The notes below the pieces were generated by a model. That model was not told the DNA's origin and made no database searches. It saw only the letters and a program-made list of their open reading frames with translations. From NCBI GenBank assembly GCA_023409265.1, contig JAEYHZ010000014.1:62001-126000 (forward strand): a DNA stretch of 64,000 nucleotides. The letters are read 5' to 3'. Each line of letters starts with the position of its first letter. Within the stretch, counting starts at the first letter, position 1. Shown one piece after another: positions 53,413 through 62,345 of this stretch. The position numbers were made by a program, and so were the translations under genes. The stretch comes from Bacillota bacterium (GTDB lineage: Bacteria; Bacillota; Clostridia; Acetivibrionales; DSM-1351).

Positions 53413-54400
53413 TCTGCATCACCTTTAAAATATCCGGATAATAACACTCGTATAACCTTAATCCGTTGTCTCTTTGACAGGAATGTTTATTTAAATTATG
53501 GTAGTATTCTTCAAAGCTGTTACACTGATTTGCCAACTCAATAGAGTATCTCAGCAATTTGATATCATTTTCGACCTTATCCTCACTTGTAGACCTTCCG
53601 ACCAGCTTTAGACTGGTTATACCCATGTCCTTTAAGAAGTATATAGCACAAATGCCACAGTCGCCCCTCTTTTTCATGCCCGCATTAAGGCGTTCCTCAA
53701 GCAGATCCTTTGATTGTGTTACCGGAATATTGCTATTTATGCCGGTTATGCTGTATTCCAGCGAGCAGCCGGTTGCATACTTTTTCATTTCAGACGGCGA
53801 TCCATCCTGCGACCAGTAGATTAACCCATGTAAATGATTGCAAAAGCCATCTATGTTTATGCATCCTTCATTCATCATAAAAACCTCGAACTCAATATCA
53901 GTATTATCCTTGGTCAATACATTGATTTCACTTACAGTAAGTTCTCGGGGGAAAATGATTCTTTGCGCTGACAATTCTTCATGATAGAACCTGACAGCCG
54001 ATCTGTTAAATACAGTACCTCCCGTGCTTACGTGAACATTGCACTTATCCTTGAACATATATATAAGACCGGGATCGGAAAAAATGATAGCATCTACCCC
54101 ACAGTTAATCGAACTGTCAACATGGTAGCACAATAAATCTATTTGATCCTCGGAATAGTGATGCTCATTTATTGCATAGTAAACTTTGCACCCATGATAA
54201 TGTGCTTTTTCAACAACCTCTTTTAATTGACTGAAATCGGAAAAATTGCCCGAAGCAAAAGGTCTTCTGTTAACCCCCACCAAATACCCGTAACGCTTCA
54301 CCCATTCATCATCAAAAACCCCGCAATAAAACTCCGTTGCACCTGCCTTGATGTATTTTGTCAACTCTTGATAGCTCTTTAATCCTACACAGATTTTCAT
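53405..54400 (-). CDS. UbiU-like U32 peptidase-family iron-sulfur protein (pair 2, large subunit)
   Basis: 331 residues. MKICVGLKSYQELTKYIKAG and EFYCGVFDDEW open the TIM-barrel. CNVHVSTGGTVFNRSAV and RIIFPRELTVSEI follow the U32 pattern. Cluster cysteines are NEGCINIDGFCNHLHG (C-x6-C), YATGCSLEY and RGDCGICAIYFLKDMGI, ending in LKLVGRST. This is the same ligand arrangement as its paralogue at 47876, with which it shares only moderate identity. Together they make two U32 large/small sets in one cluster. Confidence 0.72.
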   Translation of the reverse strand: MKICVGLKSYQELTKYIKAGATEFYCGVFDDEWVKRYGYLVGVNRRPFASGNFSDFSQLKEVVEKAHYHGCKVYYAINEHHYSEDQIDLLCYHVDSSINCGVDAIIFSDPGLIYMFKDKCNVHVSTGGTVFNRSAVRFYHEELSAQRIIFPRELTVSEINVLTKDNTDIEFEVFMMNEGCINIDGFCNHLHGLIYWSQDGSPSEMKKYATGCSLEYSITGINSNIPVTQSKDLLEERLNAGMKKRGDCGICAIYFLKDMGITSLKLVGRSTSEDKVENDIKLLRYSIELANQCNSFEEYYHNLNKHSCQRDNGLRLYECYYPDILKVMQNE

Positions 54401-54426
54401 ATAATCACCCCATTCGGTGTAGGTAC

Positions 54427-55371
54427 CTATAGGCCCGGCAGAAGCTCTTTATCTGCTTCTGCAAGAGAAATACTGCATCCAAGAACGAATTCAATAATTT
54501 TTTGCATCGCAGAACAAGCTGATGGAGAATTCGTAAAAAGGCAGCACCTTCCCCCGCAAAGAAAGCGGCAAAAACACTCCTTGCACTCCTCAATATCCAT
54601 TAATGAAGCAATATACCCGATACTGTCAAGACTTTTTGGTATACAGGCCTTTTCATGTTCAGTACAGTTATATATACTTCCCGTATTACTTATCACAAGG
54701 TATTCTATACCTGCCGGGCAATGAGTAAACTTCTTTTCCTTTTTATGGATACGCCTGATTAATGCTGTTATCTCATTGAACCTTTCAAATGCATCCTCTG
54801 CCGATAAATATTCATCAAGTAAATCCATCTGCTTTTCGGCAGTCTCAATAGCTTTAACAACTGATTCATACTCCGGCTCGCTCATACACAAGTGGCAGGA
54901 AGAGTTCCAGCTCCTTAAAAATAGTTCAATTCTATCAAACGGATCTGATGAGTCGGTATTGACAGCTGTTTTTATAAAGCAAGAGGGCTTCTCAAGCTTA
55001 TTGAGTTTAACGTCGGCCTCCCTGAGATGAAGTCTTTCTAGTATGCTTTTATATGTATTCACGACTTCTTCTGTTAACTCATTAAAATAAATACATTCAA
55101 AAGAAATAAGGTTTGAATGATCATATATAAGTTTTGGTGAAACTTTGGTTTCGAGAAGCTTCCGCCTTTCAAGCTCCTGTACCCTTACAACGGCTTCGGT
55201 GATATCCTTTAAGGGATACCGTTTACTGAGTTCCTTGACAATAAGCTTGGAACTATGGTGAAAGTATTGCAGAACCTCTTGAAAAAGCTGATTTGAATTG
55301 AGTACGGTGCCACTCGGTATGTCGTAGCAATAATTTTTCCCTGCAAATTGAAAAAAATGAACGTCGTACAT
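54427..55371 (-). CDS. SPASM-domain peptide maturase-like protein lacking the radical SAM core motif
   Basis: 314 residues. The N-terminus (VHFFQFAGKNYCYDIPSGTV, LFQEVLQYF) resembles the precursor-binding part of radical SAM peptide maturases. The C-terminus is a SPASM-like cysteine set: HCPAGIEYLVISNTGSIYNC, then ECKECFCRFLCGGRCC. The expected CX3CX2C motif and about 130 residues of barrel between them are absent or replaced by a helical region with SWNSSCHLCMSEP. It may bind precursor and auxiliary clusters, or support an active partner. Its ATG overlaps the upstream ACP stop. Confidence 0.7.
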   Translation of the reverse strand: MYDVHFFQFAGKNYCYDIPSGTVLNSNQLFQEVLQYFHHSSKLIVKELSKRYPLKDITEAVVRVQELERRKLLETKVSPKLIYDHSNLISFECIYFNELTEEVVNTYKSILERLHLREADVKLNKLEKPSCFIKTAVNTDSSDPFDRIELFLRSWNSSCHLCMSEPEYESVVKAIETAEKQMDLLDEYLSAEDAFERFNEITALIRRIHKKEKKFTHCPAGIEYLVISNTGSIYNCTEHEKACIPKSLDSIGYIASLMDIEECKECFCRFLCGGRCCLFTNSPSACSAMQKIIEFVLGCSISLAEADKELLPGL

Positions 55372-55631
55372 TATTCTGCTGAAACTTTATTACTGATAAA
55401 TTTAGTTAAATTACCTATCGTAGTAAAATTCTCTTCATTTAATTCTTCTTCATCAATTTCAATATCATACATGAGTTCAAGTTCAACAACTAATTCCAGC
55501 AGCATTACCGAATCCAGACTCAGCCCTTCTTTATGAAGCTGAATATCTTCAGTTAATTCCTTCTCAAGGTTTATACCGATTTTTTCCTTCAGAATAGTTT
55601 CAATACCCTTCATTACTTCTTTTTGATCCAT
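55371..55631 (-). CDS. Discrete acyl carrier protein (ACP-1)
   Basis: 86 residues, strongly acidic. The phosphopantetheine serine is in KEGLSLDSVMLLELVVELEL near residue 41. AGGAGG precedes the ATG. It overlaps the SPASM-domain gene by 1 bp and follows the VUT-like transporter, so a thiotemplate carrier is placed among the peptide-maturation genes. This supports linked action of the two halves of the cluster. Confidence 0.88.
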   Translation of the reverse strand: MDQKEVMKGIETILKEKIGINLEKELTEDIQLHKEGLSLDSVMLLELVVELELMYDIEIDEEELNEENFTTIGNLTKFISNKVSAE

Positions 55632-55695
55632 ATTTTATAACCTCCTCAAAAATTTAAATTCATCTGTTCATTGTATATAATAAGCAACAATGGAC

Positions 55696-56304
55696 TCAAT
55701 CTAACAAGTATTTGTACAATCTAACAGCAGGAATAAATATAATTCCAATTAAAAACTTAGAAACAAATTGCATATAAAACATTTTACCTATTACGGCATA
55801 CGGCAATACTCCCATATAAGCTGCATTTAAATATATCATGGTATCAATTCCCGAACCCGCCAGTATTGCACATATCGCCCTTAACCAAAAATGTTTTTCA
55901 TGGGTTATTGCCTTTATTCTCAAAAATATGAACGTACATATCAGACTTCCTGCCAAGTATGCAATTATTGAGGAAATTTCACTTCTAAAAGCCTGATCAA
56001 ATATAAACGACAGTGCTTTGTCGCCTTTTAATGCCAATGAGGAATTTACTATATCGTAAAGCAGCAATGCTATTTTATATGTAAATCCTATCCATATTAT
56101 ATAATTCACCTTTTTATAACAATAAAATTCAGAGACAAAACATATTAAAAAATATGCTAATGAAATTGTAATTAAGCTAAAGTATAATTTTGTCTGAAAA
56201 ATATATATGTAACTATCTGATACAGCGCCTGACAGGATGATATCTGAAATATATAACAGACTTATAATAAGAAAGATAAGAGTGGATCTGTTAATCTTTC
56301 GCAT
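55696..56304 (-). CDS. VUT/YhhQ-like membrane transporter (queuosine-precursor transporter family)
   Basis: 202 residues with about six membrane segments. The C-terminal half fits YhhQ/VUT proteins: FRSEISSIIAYLAGSLIC, IKAITHEKHFWLRAICAI, GSGIDTMIYLNAAYMGVLP and a final FLIGIIFIPAVRLYKYL. Characterised members import preQ0/preQ1. Here it is inside the biosynthetic operon, 1 nt after a BtrH-like gene, while a preQ0 operon sits about 40 kb away. It may carry a precursor or product of similar shape. Assignment by pattern only. Confidence 0.6.
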   Translation of the reverse strand: MRKINRSTLIFLIISLLYISDIILSGAVSDSYIYIFQTKLYFSLITISLAYFLICFVSEFYCYKKVNYIIWIGFTYKIALLLYDIVNSSLALKGDKALSFIFDQAFRSEISSIIAYLAGSLICTFIFLRIKAITHEKHFWLRAICAILAGSGIDTMIYLNAAYMGVLPYAVIGKMFYMQFVSKFLIGIIFIPAVRLYKYLLD

Positions 56305-56305
56305 T

Positions 56306-57334
56306 TTATTCTCTAACCTCCAGGACTGTCTGCATACAGGTTGAATCCTGTTCCCGGCATAAAGTGCTATTTTTAAGTTTTTTCATATATTCAATTTCTT
56401 CATCTAATAACTCAGAATATAAATCAGCTACAAATTTAAAATATTTTGCATCAAATACAACTGATAATTTAATTAAGGCATTTGCTACACCATTCCAGCG
56501 TTCGTTAAATAATTTAAAGTCATTTGCATATTTTTCAAAGACACTGCAATAGCTCTTCATTGAATAAAAAATCTGTGCTAAAAAATCTCTTGTTTGTGCC
56601 GGTCCTTCAAAAGAGAGCCATTCAGCCCGCGTTTTTCTTGCTATAAGCTTCATTTCCTCCTTAGGAACGGTTGAAATAATAGCTTCACAGCCCTCTACCG
56701 TATCTGAAAACTGAGAATTGTAATCGGCTTCAGTTCTTCTTTGCAGGTTCTCGTTTATAATAACATCCATAATTTTCATGAAACAGGACATAAATATGTC
56801 ATATAAACTGATATTTGTACAATTTCCCTTTGTTATGGTAAAGAGCTTTCTGGGATCCTTACTGCCTGCTACGGCCCTGTATACCGTATCTTCCTCTATC
56901 CAGCCCGTATAGCACTCAGGCGGATAAAAGGGAACATATACATCCGAAACTAAAAGCTGATTTTCCTTATACCCATGAATAATCACCGTATGTGGATGTT
57001 CTTCCAAAGTATTCAAATTGTTTGGGAAATAAGGCAGTACTTTGGAATCAACATTTGCTATAATCAGCGTTTTGTTCAGAATTATTTTTTGAATCAAATA
57101 TCTGAACTCATTTTGCTCTTTAAATTTATAATCACTAAAATTGAAACCTATTTTCTCAAAAGCATTTTTACTAAAAAATGGAATATTGATATCTGCTTCC
57201 TTTTTATACTGAGCCTTCAGCAATAAAAAAACATATTCTTCAGGCATATCAAACCCATAATATTTAAGGATATTACTTACTGTCATATAGTTACAGGTTT
57301 TACCCAGAGTGTTTTTGAACTCGAGTACTTCCAT
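56306..57334 (-). CDS. BtrH-family (papain-like fold) protein, copy 1
   Basis: 342 residues. The fold signature is clear: NTLGKTCNYMTVSNILKYYG (Cys at the head of a helix, near residue 14), LIIANVDSKVLPYFP, EHPHTVIIHGYKENQLLVSD (His and Asp positions) and a helical C-terminal half. It is the first of four such proteins in operon order and follows a radical SAM/SPASM gene by 10 bp. BtrH-type acyl transfer from the nearby ACP-1 is a plausible role; a peptidase role cannot be excluded because the Cys-His-Asp set is shared with C39-like peptidases. Confidence 0.68.
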   Translation of the reverse strand: MEVLEFKNTLGKTCNYMTVSNILKYYGFDMPEEYVFLLLKAQYKKEADINIPFFSKNAFEKIGFNFSDYKFKEQNEFRYLIQKIILNKTLIIANVDSKVLPYFPNNLNTLEEHPHTVIIHGYKENQLLVSDVYVPFYPPECYTGWIEEDTVYRAVAGSKDPRKLFTITKGNCTNISLYDIFMSCFMKIMDVIINENLQRRTEADYNSQFSDTVEGCEAIISTVPKEEMKLIARKTRAEWLSFEGPAQTRDFLAQIFYSMKSYCSVFEKYANDFKLFNERWNGVANALIKLSVVFDAKYFKFVADLYSELLDEEIEYMKKLKNSTLCREQDSTCMQTVLEVRE

Positions 57335-57344
57335 ATACTGCCTC

Positions 57345-58742
57345 CTAGCTGTACCTAATCAGTCTGATCGTATGCTCAGAGCATATTTCAAGGTGCTTTA
57401 ATGCTTTTTTATTGCTTTTTGAAATTAAATAAATCATTTTAATTACTTCCTCAACAAAAAACTTTTGCATTTCACATTCTACTGGCTCTGCCTTACCATT
57501 ATTCAAATACCTTCCGAAATAGCAGCCCCCACCGCACACATACCTGCACCAGCAGTCTTTGCAATTGTCTAAATTTATGGATTTCATATTAAGCCATTCT
57601 GCTTTTGCATCCTCTGATATTCCAGTTTTTATATTGCCCATTTTTGTATCTGGAAACATAGAAAAGTAATCACACGGATAAATATCGCCATTTGGCAAAA
57701 TTGAAAATTTTGACCTTCCTGCATCGCAACGGTACAGAATCTTATTATGTAAAAGTACGTTTAAAATAATCTGACCTATAGTATTATTCGGATCCAATAA
57801 AGGTATGATATACTTCCAGCTGTTTCTGATAATTTCACCCGCTATAAAATCAAAAAATTCAATGTAATTCTCTTTGATATGAGGGATATCCGTTAAGCTG
57901 ACTAACGGTTTTTCAGGATCAATATTTCTAACAAGCTTCATATGTACCTTAGAAAAACCTAAGTCTACAAGATATTTAAAAGTACCCACGTAATCTTTCT
58001 TTTCAGGCGTAATTATACAAATGGCAGCGGCGCGGCTTACAGTTTCTGACTTGCTGTTAAGAATATCAGGGAGGATATCCACTACACTTTGGTAAGATCC
58101 TTTACCCTCATACGATTTTCTATTATTATCATGTTCTTCCTTTTTTCCGTCTATACTAAGTGCAAGCCTTATATCGCTTTTCTCTAAATAATCCAGTTTT
58201 TCCTTATCCATCAATACAGCATTAGTAGTTAACCCTACATGCATATGCTTTTTATATATCTCACCGTAGTCCTTACTTTTCCTGTAAACCTCCTGAATTA
58301 CAGGAAAGTTTGACAGCGGTTCACCGCCGCTTGTAAAATAAACCTCATATAGCTCAGACTGTCCATCAAAATATTCGTAAATAAATCTGACTATATCATC
58401 TGCCATTTCAAGACTCATGTCTTTCGGCTCAGTTTTGATTTTTTTAGAAAAGCAATAGCTGCAATTGAGGGGACACTGTAGTGTATTTTGAATGGATATA
58501 TTAAAATTCGTCTGGTTGCTGCCCATATTTTCAGGCGGCGGAACATCAGTGAAGTATCCCTTCGCCGCAAAATACCGAAGCTCCTCACATACATTTTTTG
58601 CTTCTTCTTCAGGTATTTCCATACCCGAAACAAAATCAGCAGTACTGCCTTTTATATCATAAATGCTTAATGTTGATACATCGAAGCCTATAAATTTATC
58701 ATGTAACTTGATCAAATGAAGATTACTCTTAATATGCTCCAT
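57345..58742 (-). CDS. Radical SAM/SPASM peptide maturase C
   Basis: 465 residues. The N-terminal ~75 residues (LIKLHDKFIGFDVSTLSIYD ... SGMEIPEEEA) look like a PqqD/RRE-type or maturase leader-binding region. The cluster motif is QCPLNCSYCFSKK near residue 90, followed by YFTSGGEPLSNFP and LALSIDGKKEEHD. The SPASM end has RCDAGRSKFSILPNGDIYPC and CKDCWCRYVCGGGCYFGRYL, giving auxiliary [4Fe-4S] sites. This matches sactipeptide/ranthipeptide-type and related maturases acting on Cys-containing peptides. Not assignable to one bond type by eye. Confidence 0.88.
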   Translation of the reverse strand: MEHIKSNLHLIKLHDKFIGFDVSTLSIYDIKGSTADFVSGMEIPEEEAKNVCEELRYFAAKGYFTDVPPPENMGSNQTNFNISIQNTLQCPLNCSYCFSKKIKTEPKDMSLEMADDIVRFIYEYFDGQSELYEVYFTSGGEPLSNFPVIQEVYRKSKDYGEIYKKHMHVGLTTNAVLMDKEKLDYLEKSDIRLALSIDGKKEEHDNNRKSYEGKGSYQSVVDILPDILNSKSETVSRAAAICIITPEKKDYVGTFKYLVDLGFSKVHMKLVRNIDPEKPLVSLTDIPHIKENYIEFFDFIAGEIIRNSWKYIIPLLDPNNTIGQIILNVLLHNKILYRCDAGRSKFSILPNGDIYPCDYFSMFPDTKMGNIKTGISEDAKAEWLNMKSINLDNCKDCWCRYVCGGGCYFGRYLNNGKAEPVECEMQKFFVEEVIKMIYLISKSNKKALKHLEICSEHTIRLIRYS

Positions 58743-58768
58743 AAGCCATCTCCTGCTTTAAAGTATAA

Positions 58769-59590
58769 TTAAACAGCCAGTTCAGCTTTTTTATTCTTTT
58801 TTTTGTTTAAAACCTTGAAAACCAATATTGCAATTACTACAGCCAATATGCTTATGGTTTTTTCAAATAACAGCATTATCTGGTCCTCTTTATAATCTAC
58901 ATTAAAGATATTAATGCCCTTTGATATGATATTCCAGCCGAGATGAATACCTGCACCTAACCATATGGTATTTGTTTTTTCTATAATGCTGCAGAGTAAT
59001 ACCGAAAGTAAAAAATAAAACAATAAATCTATAAGTCCTATTCCCTGTCCAATATGAAACAGAGAAAAGAATATTCCGGTTATGACTGAAGAAAACAGGA
59101 ACGAACGTTTAAATTCTTTGAGCATCGGAAATAGTGTTCCTCTGAATACTATTTCTTCCATTACAGCCGCCAAGCCTGTTGATACAAGGCTGAAAACTAT
59201 TATTACAAAGTTTTTCGGAAAATTATTAAATGTGATATTTTCAACTGATCCACCTAAATACCTAACGCTAAGTACCAATAATCCCGCGGCAAGTCCCGAA
59301 GCTGTTCCTACAAGAATATTAATAAAGCCCATCTTTTTTTCACACCGTATTGTATTAAACCCTGCTTTACCTTCCAACGCATAGCTGAGTAAATATTTCC
59401 TGAATAAATAAATATAGCCCCAGACAACTGCAAATATAAAGCACTGCAAACATGCCTGAAACAAGTAGGGATAAGGAATATTTCCCTTAAACATATAATT
59501 AACTGTACCTGCACCTAATATATAAATTACCTGTGTGAAATAAAAACCCACAATATATAGTGCAACTACCAAAAATCCATTTTTTTTCAT
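58769..59590 (-). CDS. CPBP-family intramembrane metalloprotease
   Basis: 273 residues with about eight hydrophobic segments. The Abi/CAAX motifs are present: AAVMEEIVFRGTLFPML (EExxxR), FFSLFHIGQGIG and AGIHLGWNIIS. CPBP proteins often serve as immunity factors in bacteriocin operons or as leader proteases. With no C39 or serine leader protease seen in the window, this is a candidate for removing the precursor leader or for self-protection. It lies between two radical SAM genes. Confidence 0.85.
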   Translation of the reverse strand: MKKNGFLVVALYIVGFYFTQVIYILGAGTVNYMFKGNIPYPYLFQACLQCFIFAVVWGYIYLFRKYLLSYALEGKAGFNTIRCEKKMGFINILVGTASGLAAGLLVLSVRYLGGSVENITFNNFPKNFVIIVFSLVSTGLAAVMEEIVFRGTLFPMLKEFKRSFLFSSVITGIFFSLFHIGQGIGLIDLLFYFLLSVLLCSIIEKTNTIWLGAGIHLGWNIISKGINIFNVDYKEDQIMLLFEKTISILAVVIAILVFKVLNKKKNKKAELAV

Positions 59591-59615
59591 GGTTATTTAT
59601 CTCCCTTGTCTTTTT

Positions 59616-60935
59616 TTATTTATTTACTTCCATAATGTCAATTATATTTTCTTTATGGGATTTATTTACATCCCACTTTTCCAGCTGCTTTGAAAGCACG
59701 GTATTGTAGAGCTCACAGAGTGGATCCTTATTGTTTATATCTCCGGAACTTATATATGCGTTTGCCATACAGCCACCTCCGCATATAAACCTGATCCGGC
59801 AGCTATTGCATCCTGCTACCCCTCTTACATCCCTGGATATAATCATTTTGGCAACAGCACTTTGGTCTAAAATATCAGTTAATCCAGTTTGCCTTATATT
59901 ACCCATTCTCCATACCGGATCTATTAAATTGGGACATGGATAGACGTCACCATTCGGCATTATATTTACAATACTTTTTATTGCCCCGCAATAAGTGGCA
60001 CACTTGGTCAAAAAATCAGGAACCTTGAGGTTAGCTTCTTCAAGCTCAGCCCTCTCCCTCAGTAGATTAAAATAAGTGTCCGCCTGATCTCCGGCGTTAA
60101 CTTTCAGGTAATCACTATTGCACCTTCCGCGTCCGGATTCTACAAATACACCATAATGCTCTTGAAAACCTTCCTTTACACAGAATTCATGCATTTTAAC
60201 GACTTCACTCAAATTCAAGTTAGTCAGCGTCATTGATATGGTAATTTTGTCATGCCCGGCTTCCTTTAGATATTTAAGTGTCTGCATTACTTTGGAGTAT
60301 ACTCCGCTTCCTCGTATACTATCATTAATTTCAGGATTAAAGCTTTCAAGGCTTACCATGATATTAACATCCTGATTCTTTAGAAAAGCTGCGGTATTTC
60401 TATCTAAAAGTATGCCATTTGTATTTAAATTTACTGTTTTAAAGAATTTCCGTGAAAGTTCGATAATTTCTTTAATATTTGGATGGAGCAGCGGTTCTCC
60501 CCCTGAAAGTGTTATGGACGCATATCCAAGGCTCGACAACTGCCTGAAAATTTCTTCGATTTCTTTTATCTCCATTTCTTCAAATGCAGCCCGGTCCTCA
60601 GCATTCACATAGCAGGTCAAACACTTTAGGTTACACCTTTGGGTAACAAGAAAAAAAACAGACTTTTCTTCGTAGTTGTAAAAGTTCTTTTCTATATCCC
60701 CAGACCCAAAGAATTTTAAAAGCTCAAGTATACCCGGCTTGTCCGCAGATTCCAACTTACCTAACTCGACATACACTGCTTTTAATGAACTTCCTTCAAG
60801 CCTCTTCAAAATACTAAAAGTCTGCTGCGGAATGCGAATCCATTTTACCATCTCGTCCGATACCGCAAGAACATGTTTACCCAGCTCATAAAACTTAAAT
60901 ACCGATAAATCCAAAGGTTTCTTCAGCCAATTCAT
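59616..60935 (-). CDS. Radical SAM/SPASM peptide maturase B
   Basis: 439 residues. Residues ~1-85 resemble a PqqD-like leader-recognition domain (LAVSDEMVKWIRIPQQTFSI ... LLKFFGSG). The core motif is TQRCNLKCLTCYVNAED near residue 100; note Thr in CNLKCLTC where aromatic-Cys is common. Then LSGGEPLLHPNI and NIMVSLESFNPEINDSIRG. SPASM cysteines: CATYCGAIKSIVNIMPNGDV, then GCNSCRIRFICGGGCMANAY. Spacing of 15 bp to the next radical SAM gene upstream suggests co-translation. Confidence 0.88.
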   Translation of the reverse strand: MNWLKKPLDLSVFKFYELGKHVLAVSDEMVKWIRIPQQTFSILKRLEGSSLKAVYVELGKLESADKPGILELLKFFGSGDIEKNFYNYEEKSVFFLVTQRCNLKCLTCYVNAEDRAAFEEMEIKEIEEIFRQLSSLGYASITLSGGEPLLHPNIKEIIELSRKFFKTVNLNTNGILLDRNTAAFLKNQDVNIMVSLESFNPEINDSIRGSGVYSKVMQTLKYLKEAGHDKITISMTLTNLNLSEVVKMHEFCVKEGFQEHYGVFVESGRGRCNSDYLKVNAGDQADTYFNLLRERAELEEANLKVPDFLTKCATYCGAIKSIVNIMPNGDVYPCPNLIDPVWRMGNIRQTGLTDILDQSAVAKMIISRDVRGVAGCNSCRIRFICGGGCMANAYISSGDINNKDPLCELYNTVLSKQLEKWDVNKSHKENIIDIMEVNK

Positions 60936-60950
60936 ATGTATCCTTTCAAA

Positions 60951-62300
60951 TTAGAGGCTATTTAGTAATTTGTCATAATCTCCGTCGAAATTCCAGACAA
61001 ACTTGCTCATTAAATCCCTATACGGTTTACAGAATTCTGCCTCTCCGTGATTTGCAGCTGTGCATCCGCCTTCATTTACAGCAAGGCATCCTCCTCCGCA
61101 GAAATATCTTACTTCACAGGTTTTACAGCCTTCAATATTATCAACATCACGAACCATTAGTTCTTTGCCTATACTGCTTAGCTTGATAGTCTCCATGATG
61201 GGGACTCTGTCAAATATATTTCCAATTTTAAAGCTATCCTCCATCAGAAAAGCACAAGGATAGATTTCTCCGTTTACATCAACACATATTTTTTGCTGAC
61301 ATATGCCGCAGGAGGTCTTTATGCCAACATAAGCATCATTGAAATGCTTGATTGAATACTTGTCATAACCTATCCTCTTACACTCTCTCCACACTCTTTT
61401 GAATACATCAGCCCTTTGTTCATAGCTGATAGAAAATTCGTCCTCATTACAGCATCCTCTTCCAATCGGAAGGAAAAAACGGATATCCAGCATAACGTCC
61501 AGATTTTTTGCAACTCTGACAATCTCTTCTATGTTGTTAATGTTGATCTTATTTGTGGTAGGGGCTATTTTAACATGCTGATGTCCGCATTGCTTAAGCA
61601 GCTTTATCCCGTTAATTGTTTTATCATAGCTGCCCTCTCCGCGGATTAAATCATGTTCTTGCCTTACCCCACTGTCCAGGCTGATTTGTACTTTGTCGAT
61701 ATATTTAGTAATGAATTCGGCATTTTCAGAGTTTATAAGAGTACCGTTTGTTACCATACCAAGCTCAGGAAAAAAATCTCTTGCATATTTGACAATTTCA
61801 AAAAAGTTCTCGCTGCATAACGGCTCTCCACCAGCAAATACAAGCTGACTGATTTTGTTAATCGCCAAACGCCTTATAATGCTCTTAAATTTTGAAGTCG
61901 GAAGCTGCTCCTTATCATAATTCTCTCCTGCATTATATGAACAGTAGCCGCACCTAAGATTGCAATACTTCGTAAGATGCAGGTAACAATGTGCAAGTCC
62001 GGCCTCACTGTTATTGTCAAGCTCAATAGGCTCAAGTGCTTCAAATTTTTCTTCTTTCTTCAATATTCCTCTTTCGGTCATGAACTCAATAAAAGCCTCT
62101 GCCTGCTGCTGATTAACATTAAAATTTTCCCCAATTGTTCTTATAGCCCTCCCCAATTCAAGATTTTCAACCATATTTATAATATTTAACGCTACATCGG
62201 TGACCCTGGTCCATGTTGCAAACTTAACATTAACAAGTATTGTAAATTCTTCTTTAGCTAAACTCCTTACATTTTCTCCCTTTCTTAATATCACTTTCAT
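60951..62300 (-). CDS. Radical SAM/SPASM peptide maturase A with PqqD-like N-terminus
   Basis: 449 residues. The first ~90 residues (KEEFTILVNVKFATWTRVTD ... VNQQQAEAFIEFMTERGIL) form a convincing PqqD/RRE-like winged helix, the domain that grips RiPP leaders. Core motif TKYCNLRCGYCSYNAGENYD; then FAGGEPLCSENFF and KVQISLDSGVRQEHDLIRG. SPASM: CGICQQKICVDVNGEIYPC and CKTCEVRYFCGGGCLAVNEG. It is the first of three related maturases and probably recognises the MDxLGVxVGSKVNDT leader. The chemistry installed is unknown. Confidence 0.9.
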   Translation of the reverse strand: MKVILRKGENVRSLAKEEFTILVNVKFATWTRVTDVALNIINMVENLELGRAIRTIGENFNVNQQQAEAFIEFMTERGILKKEEKFEALEPIELDNNSEAGLAHCYLHLTKYCNLRCGYCSYNAGENYDKEQLPTSKFKSIIRRLAINKISQLVFAGGEPLCSENFFEIVKYARDFFPELGMVTNGTLINSENAEFITKYIDKVQISLDSGVRQEHDLIRGEGSYDKTINGIKLLKQCGHQHVKIAPTTNKININNIEEIVRVAKNLDVMLDIRFFLPIGRGCCNEDEFSISYEQRADVFKRVWRECKRIGYDKYSIKHFNDAYVGIKTSCGICQQKICVDVNGEIYPCAFLMEDSFKIGNIFDRVPIMETIKLSSIGKELMVRDVDNIEGCKTCEVRYFCGGGCLAVNEGGCTAANHGEAEFCKPYRDLMSKFVWNFDGDYDKLLNSL

Positions 62301-62345
62301 TAAAACCCCACCTTATAATAGTATAGTGTACATAGCTACCCGCAT

